From contig JBBMKC010251446.1 in assembly GCA_037834085.1 (NCBI GenBank), forward strand, positions 1 through 20,512: a DNA stretch of 20,512 nucleotides. Direction: 5' to 3'. A program made the translations under genes and the position numbers. Under the pieces are notes generated by a model. It did not search any database. It had not been told where the DNA came from and was given only the letters and a program-made list of their open reading frames with translations. How positions within the stretch are numbered: position 1 is the first letter of the stretch; each line of letters opens with the position of its first letter. Source of the stretch: Bipalium vagum (Eukaryota; Platyhelminthes; Tricladida; Geoplanidae). Positions 1 to 9,500 of this stretch are shown piece by piece.

Positions 1-315
1 TTTTACTGTAGTGGTGCTGATTTTTGTTTCATGAGAGACATTGAAATTAGCAGTGATTTCTGAAGCTGAACTTCGGCAATTTCTCAAAGAACTGATCATA
101 ATATACCGGTTTTCCTGTTTTGTGGTTGAACGAGGTCTTCCAGATCGATTGCGGTCATGGAATGATCCTATTTCTTCTTTCCTTTTGATTTTTTGATGTA
201 CGCTATACTCCGATATGCTGAAACGTCGACCAATTTCTCGGTTGGAAAAACCCAGATAATGCAAAGTGTAGATTTCTACTCTTCTTTCTAAACTTAATTC
301 CTTGCTTTTGGCCAT
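1..315 (-). CDS. Tc1-like transposase, N-terminal part, cut by the window edge
   Basis: An uninterrupted minus-strand frame of 105 codons starts at ATG 315-313 and is still open at base 1. It begins MAKSKELSLERR and continues with a homeodomain-like helix-turn-helix (LGFSNREIGRRFSISEYSVH, about residues 21-40). The basic GRPR motif (HDRNRSGRPRS, about 53-63) joins the two DNA-binding subdomains of Tc1 transposases, and a second helical region follows (SSLRNCRSSASEITANFNVS). This is the paired-like DNA-binding part that recognises the transposon ends. The catalytic DDE part would lie left of the window. The frame has no stops, so this copy may be fairly young, but its completeness cannot be judged. 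Family call is firm; the exact Tc1 lineage is not. Confidence 0.88.
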   Translation of the reverse strand, partial: MAKSKELSLERRVEIYTLHYLGFSNREIGRRFSISEYSVHQKIKRKEEIGSFHDRNRSGRPRSTTKQENRYIMISSLRNCRSSASEITANFNVSHETKISTTTVK

Positions 316-664
316 TTTGAAAAATTATTTATTGATTTGATATGGATTTTTAAAGTATAATCAATATTTGTTTTCAAATTTTTTAAAGGTATTTTCAACA
401 GATTTCAATTAAAACACTCTTAAAGTCTTGCATAGACATTCTGATAATAAACATAGCTATAATAATGTTATCGGATAAATAATTTTATATAACTTATTAT
501 ATATTACTTATGTTTTATTAATACTGGCGTCATAAAATTTGATAATATATCTTGGTTTATAATATAACTACCACATATTAATGTAAATTTGTCTATATCA
601 TCTCTTACGTTTTAAAACCACGTGAATCAAATTCTTTCAGGTGCGATTAAACCTATAGACGGTA
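316..664. other. AT-rich stretch, no gene seen
   Basis: This stretch lies between the Tc1 transposase start and the Penelope-like fragment. It should contain the 5' untranslated part and one inverted end of the Tc1 element. I could not place that end, because its partner lies outside the window. No other signal was seen. Confidence 0.5.
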
Positions 665-1177
665 GTGTATATATATTTAAAGTTTAAAAAAATCGTAAAA
701 GTCCAATTTTCAAAAGGAGTTAAAGTTTTCAAAAACATACTATATCATACTATATCTACATACTATTTTTGTATAGAAAAAGCTGTTGAACATGAGAATT
801 TAAAAGTGATATCACTGACATCAAAAACTAGAAAATATTTAAAAGTCAAAAGCCATACACCAATAGTGTTGCAAGCTAATGTCGTATACCAATTTATATG
901 TCATGGATGTAATAATCTATAATTAGGAGAGACACGGCGTCATCTCAGAACACGCATTAGCGAGCATTCACAACCAAGCAGAACAAGCAAGATGTTGGAT
1001 CATTCAGTAAACTGCGGTGAAAGAATAAGCAAAGTTAAAGAGAACGAATTCCGAATTATTATGGGAAACTTTGATAATAATGATGAACGAAAGATCTGTG
1101 AGTCATTATTAATCAAAGAAAGGCAACCAAATGTTAACATCCAAACGGGAGAGAGTAAGAATGTTTTCTGCAATTAA
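665..1177 (+). mobile_element. Penelope-like retroelement fragment with GIY-YIG endonuclease domain
   Basis: Two plus-strand frames (665-922 and 992-1177) together cover the C-terminal endonuclease of a Penelope-like element. Seen: VVYQFICHGCNN (GIY-like strand followed by a CxxC pair), then in a neighbouring frame GETRRHLRTRISEHS (the YIG/arginine helix region), then LDHSVNC, and ERKICESLLIKERQPNVN (the conserved glutamate helix). The CxxC between the GIY and YIG strands is typical of Penelope-like elements. The domain nicks target DNA for target-primed reverse transcription. The reverse transcriptase part upstream is missing or unrecognisable. The copy is broken and inactive. A bacterial-type GIY-YIG homing enzyme is unlikely given the motif spacing and context. 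Confidence 0.8.
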
Positions 1178-1281
1178 TTTTTTTTTGGAAAAAAAATTAT
1201 TTTATCTAATAATAATCAAAAATATTTTTTAATTTTTAAATACAGTTATTTAGCGATTTAAAATATAAATATCAAAAACAT

Positions 1282-1325
1282 TGACTGATGAAGAACTGAA
1301 AAATAAAAGTTCGAAACATGTTTCA
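1282..1325 (+). ncRNA. Candidate type I hammerhead ribozyme of the Penelope-like element
   Basis: About 105 bases after the GIY-YIG frame the strand contains CTGATGA (1285-1291), a 5-bp stem II (GAACT 1293-1297 with AGTTC 1308-1312) capped by a 10-base loop, GAA (1313-1315), a minimal 2-bp stem III (AC 1316-1317 with GT 1320-1321), the expected unpaired base T1322 at the cleavage site, and a 3-bp stem I (TGA 1282-1284 with TCA 1323-1325). Penelope-like elements are known to carry such minimal hammerheads. One extra A (1292) sits between the CTGATGA core and stem II, so activity is doubtful. Confidence 0.5.
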
Positions 1326-1380
1326 TGAAAATATATATTTGAATAAATTTTGTATTCATTTAATAAAATGCGTATATTCG

Positions 1381-2039
1381 AAAAAAAAGAATATGAGAAT
1401 GTTTACTAAGTCGTGTCTTTAGGTGACGTTGTGTCTCCCTATGTATAGATGACCACATCCATGACATTAGAATTTGTAAACGATATTAGTTCGTATTGGT
1501 TTTGATTTTTAAAAATTCTTCGTCTACACAGTTCGATATTTTACTTTTAAAAATCTTGAATACCTCAAAATAGGAAATTTTAATAATTTTCTTATATTCT
1601 TAGATGCTTACACAAATAGTGACAAAAAATGAGAATGATAAACTACAGTACATTCTCAATGTATTTGAAAAATAGAGTATTCTACTAAAGATATCATAAT
1701 TAAAGACTTGAAATGTGATAACTCAAGAGTTACATTTGATATTACCTATGACAGATTTGTTGAATTTAAGAAATCGATGCTGGCAAATGCCGAAGTGTCT
1801 ACTAAAAAAAATTTTTAAAAATTAAAAATTAAATTTTAAAAGACTGAAAATTTTTTGATGTCTAAAAACTACAAAGAATACATTTTACAAAATATTTTAA
1901 TGTTATCAATGAATAAAGATTTATTACAAAGTTTGTTTGAACATTCTCATAATACAGCTTACTTTCTGTCTATTTTTCACTGTTACAAAACCATGTCTCC
2001 CAAAAAATGATAAATAGATAGGATTGATTGTATATAAAA
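1381..2039. other. Unassigned AT-rich DNA with one short coding-like frame
   Basis: Nothing recognisable was found except a short plus-strand frame at 1669-1818 (49 codons before the stop). It reads KIEYSTKDIIIKDLKCDN and then SRVTFDITYDRFVEFKKSML. The composition looks less random than its surroundings, but no family is recognised and there is no start codon. It may be a relic exon or transposon debris. Confidence 0.3.
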
Positions 2040-2048
2040 TAAAAGTAT

Positions 2049-2163
2049 TTTATTGAACATTCAGACGTTAAATGTCCGATGAAAATGAATACTTTTCATT
2101 TAGTTTAATAAAATTGTCAGTACTCAATATTTGATCATTAATAACCAAAAATGTTTCAAAATG
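2049..2163 (-). other. Possible 3'-terminal exon and polyadenylation signal of the channel gene
   Basis: A minus-strand frame open from 2163 to a TAA at 2070-2068 reads FLVINDQILSTDNFIKLNEK and then YSFSSDI. An AATAAA (2054-2049) lies 13 bases after the stop. It is downstream of the last certain channel exon and in the same orientation, so it could be the C-terminal exon. No similarity to the TPC2 tail is visible and no clear splice acceptor was chosen. Weak call. Confidence 0.22.
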
Positions 2164-2826
2164 TATTCAATTTTTAATGCATTTAATCCAAACTTAAATA
2201 TTAAAGTGAAAAATATAATTTCAAATAAATAAAATATTTTTAAATCCTCATTAACCCATAAAAACTTTAAAAATTAACACTTTATAATTGAATCTTACTA
2301 TATCCTATAAACAGCCAGTTAAAGATTTTTAAAAATTATTAATTTTCATGATTCTAACATATTCCAAAAATACCGTTTGTCGTAATAAGCTGGTAGCTTA
2401 TTATTAAAATCTTATTATTAAAGTAATTATTTCTTTTCATAAATTTCGAAATCAAAAAATATGATCCTTTGAAATTATTCATTTTCGTTCTTATTGCATA
2501 CGCAAGAGATTCTTTCAACGAACTTGTATATGACACTAAATGTTCTTCTTTTCTTTAATTAAGTACCCATAACTTAATATAGGCTTCTAAAATTGGTCAT
2601 TTGACCTCGCTTACTCTTTTCGCAACTTTCGAATTTTTATTTTGATAGACTTCCATTATATATATTTTTATTTTTCCACTTATATGGCTTTTATATACTT
2701 CGAAATGATCGGCAGCTTTTGCATTTGACGTTGGTTTGACATTGAACTGTGACTAACTTAAATTTCAATTTATAAGTATTTCTTTTATTTCCTAACATTT
2801 TAAAATCCAATTTTCGCTGTAATTAC
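2164..2826. other. Probable channel intron or 3' flank, nothing identified
   Basis: AT-rich sequence without a recognisable domain on either strand. A 60-codon minus frame at 2354-2536 has no membrane segment and no resemblance to the missing IIS6. Confidence 0.35.
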
Positions 2827-2869
2827 TTATTTGTCAAATAAACCAATTATTAGTAAGAAAATATAGTAG
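2827..2869 (-). CDS. Candidate exon 18 of the TPC2-like gene (start of IIS6)
   Basis: After the acceptor CTAAG, a 43-base exon fits phase 2 left by the previous exon and reads YYIFLLIIGLFDK before TAA. Position and hydrophobicity match the beginning of helix IIS6 of TPC2 (KIYFVLWW in human). The frame stops before the conserved asparagine part of S6. Either another donor inside this exon is used and the rest of S6 lies elsewhere, or the protein is truncated. Confidence 0.35.
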
Positions 2870-3049
2870 CTTAGTAAAAATCATACAGAACATTTTTGTC
2901 TGAAAACACACTACGAAGCTAGTAGTTTAGATTATAACGAATATGTTTAATGTATTACATTACATTAATGCATAAAAAATGTACCACCAATAATTAAATT
3001 GGTAAAGTCGATAATTTAACGATAGGTAATAAATTTATTATAAAATTAC

Positions 3050-3138
3050 TTATTTCCTCCCATTGCTTCTTCAAAAGCTATCATAAACACCTGCCAATTG
3101 TTAACAATTAAAAGGCACCACAGAACTACAATTGATGA
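3050..3138 (-). CDS. TPCN2: TPC2-like exon 17 (pore II)
   Basis: Acceptor TTCAAG, then SSIVVLWCLLIVNNWQVFMI and AFEEAMGGN. The filter Val-Asn-Asn and the following Trp are conserved as in human LMVVNNWQVF. Donor GTAATT leaves phase 2. If it is not spliced, the frame stops two codons later (TAA 3048-3046) and the protein lacks IIS6. Confidence 0.9.
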
Positions 3139-6100
3139 CTTGAAAATATCAATGATTAACAAATAAGAACAATAGACGCTTACATAAAAATCATTAAAAT
3201 TAATTCCACCGTAATCCAGCTGTTGAAACGTACCACATTTGTTGGAACTATAATCACGTTATCGTATACTTTACAAAAATCAGTGAAACCTTTTCATGAA
3301 ATCATAATTGATCTTGTCACCAAAAATATTCATTCCTAAAAGCGCGTATAAATAAAATATCAAGCACATCAGACCGATGACTGATTTCATTCTCCACGGA
3401 ATATCAAATAACGTATTAATAATGGGAGTCAACGAAGGGAACAATAACACGATTTTAGCAGCCCTAACCAATATTAAAAGATTTGTAATTCGAGGCAAAT
3501 CCCATAGAGATATTGTTCCAATAATGTAATCCTCTCGGTTCCTATTTTTAAAAAAAATTGAGATTACCATGAAAATACAAATAAGTGCAAATGCTCTTTG
3601 ACATCCTGCATTTCTCTGTTAATACTAAATCTATATTGATTTTTATCTCAAACAATAAACTGGTGTGCTTATCTTAATTCACAATTTTGAAATCAATAAT
3701 CATTTAGAAATAATATAATTAAACAATTTTGAGATTTTAATAAACAATTATAGTAATTAAAAGTTCTATAAAACCAACCTTTGAAAGCCGATATATCACA
3801 TATACCGAGTATACCTCTGTATTTAATTATAGTGTTGGTAATATGGAAGAAAGACTTTTTTGAAGAAATATTTCATTCTTGTCAATTTTTAACTAAAAAA
3901 ATGTCTCAATTCTTACAGAAAACAAACGGTAATACATAAAATGATTAAACTTCTCAAAGAAAAAACATTAATATAACAATTCCTATTTCTTCACCCAAGT
4001 GATCCTTCAGTGTGCTTTGTATTTTTGGTTTTTTGAATGAATACAGTAGTTGAATCCCACAACAGACCAATATTGGCTCTGCACTTCTTAGTAAAAACAG
4101 ACTATGGCACCAATTAAGTTCTATTGCATCTGCAAAAAGATGCCATATTTAAGCTATAGGTAATTATTAGATCTGCTAATATGTAGACTAAAATATAAAC
4201 TTTTCATTCTTCACAATCCTTTCTTAAAAATCAATTTCTATTTCTTTCACTTGTTTGTATTTCTTTTATTAAATAGCTCTGATACATGTTTATATTCACA
4301 TTTCTCAACATTATCATTCATACAAACCATAGTACTATGCTTTCGTATATATATTTCTATTTAATATTTCTGGTTTCTTACTTTAAAACCATTGAGTGTT
4401 TTACAATTTTAAATAAAAAAATAATTTATTTTTTACAATAAGAAATGGAAAGGGTAAATCAATGAAAGTAGTGGAAAACATAAAATTTTCTTAAAAGTAT
4501 TGATTAGGTGGAAAAATTGTAAAAAAATAGTTTCATTATTGATTGGTTATTTCACTAGTGAATTATATATCTTAAATAAATAAACAACTTTAACTAACCT
4601 ACCTATCAAGCAACAAGACTGTTTCGAGAATTTTCATAATCTAATAATAATTGATAAATAAATAAGAACGAAAGAAAAATTACCAGAATTATTAATGTGA
4701 CGAAAAAATCAATTAGAGACCCTTGTCTGCTGAAATAGATTTTATGTCCCATTGCAAAGAACTTCATTGTTTGTTCCAAGATATAGAGGAAAATGAATAT
4801 CCAATTGAATATCTGTAGGAATAAATTTCGGAATCAGTGAGATGAAATATTTAAAAACAGCTGTCTAATTTACAGTTTTCGAATATCATGCACAAATAAT
4901 TTAGATTTTTTCTAAAAAGCGTTTACGAAAGAAGTGGCCAACTTACAGGAGTATCTAATTTGATAAGTTAAACTATAAATAATTCTCAATTTGAAAATAC
5001 GGAAACTCTTTAAAAATTAGTAATTGAAAATTACCGTATTTCCTTTAATAAACGCTACGGTTTCTTTTAATCTAGTTTCTAATAGAGGGAGACATTTATT
5101 TAAAATATTACTTTTTGTTGAAGGTTTACATTCATAATGAATTAGATTACTATCCAAATATTTTAAAAAGTAATATGATACGAAGAATATGAATAACTAT
5201 TAATAAAAATTATATCTTAGGGTTTACGTTTTAATTTGATCCACCATAGAAACTTCGTATTTCCACATTAAACTTAAATTTTATGAAATAATTAATTTTT
5301 CTTTATAAGAAATCATCACTATATTTATAAATCAAACAAAATTTCATTTATTATATTGGTAAATTAGAAATAAGTTTAATTAAATGTTTATTAGAATATT
5401 AAAAAATTCTAAATATTGTAATTTTTCAAAAAGTTTGAATTAAATATATCCACTTTCATGGGGTTTATTACGAGTACCTGCGTTGCTAAGGTTTTGAAAA
5501 TCTTAATTTTTGAACCATTAATCCAAAGAATTAATACGACTTTCGAAAAATCTTGAAACAATCAATAATTTTTTTTACCGAATAATCTAGCCTTTGGAAC
5601 TTAGCAATGACCTGTTCTCTTTAGATTGAAATACATTTTTCATCGCAAGTCAATATTTGATCGCAAAAAGTATCTTTTGATAGCCTAATAATATAAGAAC
5701 TACAGTTGCTGCAATCTATTTTCTGGTGTTAAATCATATCGAACCAATTTGCAAATGCTTTCTTATTGTTTCTTCATTGGTATTTAAAGTATTCCCCCTT
5801 AAGTTTTTTACATGTCAGACTCGAATCTGACTCAATTACTTTTTTCAATTCATCATTGTTTATGGAAATTGGTCTCCTAGATCTCTGAGTTCATCCTAAA
5901 AATTTTTGGAACCAATTACGAGCATTTCGTTACTTTACTGTGTGTTCTCAAAATCCTAAATAAATGTTTGGACACGTTTCTGAAGCATTAGATCCAAGCT
6001 AGAATCCATAATATCAACAGTAACGGGTAGTTAGTTTTCAGTCGGCCATTTTAACAAATAATAGTTATCGAAAAATATAATTAAATATTTGATTTAAAGT

Positions 6101-6525
6101 AATGTATTTAAATAAATTGTTTTGTACAGGAAAAAATAAATTATTCGATGAATTGTAAAATATACAACTTATTTGGGCATCTAATATAATAATAATTAAC
6201 TTTTAAAAAATTAGTTACTACTTTTAAGCAAATAAGCATTTACAAACAATCCAGTTAGTAACGAATGAAATCTTCAAACAACATCTTTCTGAGTTATTTT
6301 GAAGTATGACTTAATTGGTGTTATTAAACTTTTTAAAAATGTTCAAGATTGTAAAGAGTAAACGAAAGAGTAAAAACTATCAATAAGTTCTAATATCACA
6401 ATTATTATATACATTAAAAAACTTGAACTTTTCAAATAAATCACATTAATTTGAAGAGTGATCTATATCGGTATTATCTTTCCAAATGACTTACAAATAT
6501 AAGTACCACTTAGAGTCTAGAAGTC

Positions 6526-6596
<71 letters not shown>

Positions 6597-9500
6597 CTTT
6601 ACTATAGTTAAACATCTTTTTTCAAGATCAACAAAATTAAACTCAGCACGAAAAATTATTTTAAAAAATCAATAAGATGTTTCACCTTTGATCATTATTT
6701 TTTTTAGTCTTATGTAAAATAAAAAAATCTTACATTCAAACTTGTGGCGGCATTTCCGTATTTTTCAAATTTTTGGGTCACATCAACCTAACTTTGCCAA
6801 TAATACTTCAAAATTATTCACAAAAATTATATTTACTGCAATAACAATTATGTTTGCAAAGCATATCACTAACCCAACGATCTCAAATGACCTGGACAGT
6901 AATATCCTCTGAAGTCTTTTTATACGATCACTTCTATATATAGGTACTTCGAAAATCTGTATGAAAGATTAAGTTAATTCAATGAAGAAAAGTGATATAT
7001 TTTCTCAAATCACGTAACATCTCCAAATCACAAATTATTAATAAGTCTATTAAAACAAATAAAAGGTTTTTTTTGCTAACGTGGATGATAAAGAAAATTT
7101 TATAAATATGATAAATAACAAGGTTACTATTAAACAATTTCATATCAATTTCAAAATTTATTATAATATACCATGCACTTACAAATTGCATTAACCAATA
7201 TTTAAGTTAGTTTTAATCCATCAAATTAAGCATTAACATAATAACTCTTTCAAATGAAATAAAGTTCGAATCAGTTCAAAGTTTCAAAGAAATCTGAAAG
7301 AAGAAAGATAAAAAGAGAATCCAACCAGAATGACAACTAATGTAATTTAAAAGCCCTTTATTGAAACTGCGTCAATTACAGCTCAACCCAGATGCGGAAG
7401 GTCAAAAAAATTCTCGAAAAATAAATCTCAAATCAAAGCAATTTTGAACTTTCAGACAAATTTTTGTCGAAACAGAAAGGAGCCCGTCAATCATTTGTAA
7501 TTATATTAAAAATAACTTATCTGTTAAGTAATATAAAATTCAAATGTAACAATATGTGTATGACGAGGACCTTGATAGACAGGTCAAAACTACTGAAGGC
7601 CCTTTGCTCTATCTGAGTCATCTTTTGAAAAATTAATAATTTTTTCCGGTGAATCCATCTTCCAATTATCCTGTGGAATATGGGAAACTGAGAAGCCAAT
7701 AGAATTGTATGAATATAGGGACAATTCTCCAAAATTTAATGTTTAGTGTGCCATCTTACCAGACTGTATCATTGGACTGTATTTTTTATGAAAATGGAAA
7801 TGGAAGAAATTATCTTGAAACGATGGAAATTATTTTTTTATACAAAGAAACGCTTGGCTTCGAAGATAATTTTCCAACAGGATCGAGGGCCAGAATACTA
7901 TTCGTTGGCAGTGCGAAAATGGGTGGATAAAAAGGTCTCAGGTAGATAGTTATGGAGAAGATATCAGATTAAATGGGCAGCTAGATCTCCGGATCTTTCA
8001 CCTTTAGGTTTTCCTTTATATGGAATTCTTAAACAAAAGGTGTCAATTATTAAATATTTATTATTATATTTAAACAAATTTTGGGTCAATTATTATTAAG
8101 CGCACAATATAATGATATATTTCAACAATCTTACTTTATATTAAAATATTTCTTTTTCCAATAGTTATAAATGACATTTTTAAAATTATAAAGGATTAAA
8201 ATGGTAGACTTTTTAAATTAACGTTTACATTCATGGAAAACTCACTTATCATGTTCAAATTAGAAAAAGAAATTTGAAAGTAAAAAAAATAATTTAATGA
8301 AAAATTAGCGCTTTTGTGGTTAAATGTACCGGACAAGACAAAAAAGTGATTTTCACAGTCTTATAGTAGTTTAGAAATATAAAACTTTTTAAAATTTGGC
8401 TTCAATTTGAAAACATGCTTTGACAGATATTTTAATTGTTTTATAAAAAAAAACAAAACGAAAGTTACGGTGTCACCAATGAATATTTGACAATGATTGA
8501 AAAACCAACTTAAATTGGAATATTTCAAAGTTACGAGAAAGTTAAATTGATTGTTTAGTTTTCCAAAACGTTTGTATTTTGACCATTTTTATTTTGATAG
8601 ACCAATAAAAGAACATGTTAAAAATATGAACAGTTTTGTCTTTTACTTAATAAACACTTCCTAAAAATTGATAAAATAAGGATAAATATTTAGCTTCATT
8701 CATTCGGTGATTTAGTGTATAGAATTTTTCAAAACTTTTCCTGATAAAATTTTTATTTTTTTTAAACGATCAAAGAAATTGTCTGTTATTTGGAAATTTG
8801 TTAAGATAATAGAAAGATGTTAATTAAAGGATTTATATCATTTTAATAATTGATAATAGTTCAATTAAATTTGGATCTATTTAATCAATTTATTAATTTA
8901 TAAAATAAACAATTTTAAGTGTTTTGATGATTGATCTTCGGTTTCTGCTGAATATATGTAAATAAAGGTTATAAGCCCACATGACACTAGAAATTATTAT
9001 AATCGATTATTATTAATAACCATTTTTGATTCCTTGTGACCATCTAAAGCCTGTAGAACGGTTTTAACTTGATTCCAGTCTGCAACCTCTGACGCCAGTG
9101 AATCTAGAACCTGAAAACCTAACAGTCACCATCGATTCTAAATATGTCAAAATATGACTTTATTCATTTCATTTTTACGCCAATAAGTAATGGCAGAATT
9201 ATTGATAACACGTCTCAAACTTTCAACTTCCACATCATTTCTAATAAAAAATTATTCAGAATAAATTCATGAAAATCAAATTTTTATACTGATAAACAGC
9301 TTCCAATCTACAGGGATTGCCACGTAGAACTTCGTAGATTGCTCTTGAGGCCACACGTCTTCTGATTAACGATGTTTGCATGGAATCCTAAAGCCAAAGA
9401 CAACAATTACAATGATCATTAATCAGTAAACTGCTAATAAATGTTTGACATTAGAACCCTAACCTCTGTCCAGAACCTAGTACTGTTTACCATTTTTATA

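Noticed and set aside
2354-2536. Minus-strand 60-codon frame as the missing channel C-terminus
   Set aside because: No S6-like hydrophobic segment and no resemblance to TPC2 tails.
2910-2990. Minus-strand YWWYIFYAL followed by LNIFVII as a decayed IIS6
   Set aside because: Resembles S6 spacing, but it contains stops and there is no AG acceptor between exon 17 and it.
3280-3570. Independent 96-residue protein starting at the Met at 3570-3568
   Set aside because: It is the IIS4-IIS5 exon of the channel; the apparent start Met and the end after KRFH lie in flanking intron sequence.
5035-5220. Longer minus-strand open frame ahead of microexon 12 (FFVSYYFLKYLDSNLIHYEC...) as a mariner C-terminus
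   Set aside because: YYFLKYLDS faintly recalls mariner YHFFKHLDN, but the rest does not match; the end of the frame is better explained as the channel microexon.
6979-7191. Minus-strand hydrophobic frame near exon 11
   Set aside because: Lies in intron 10 with no match to any channel helix and no suitable splice sites.
7517-7732. Minus-strand 71-codon frame
   Set aside because: Antisense of the plus-strand mariner-type transposase relic.
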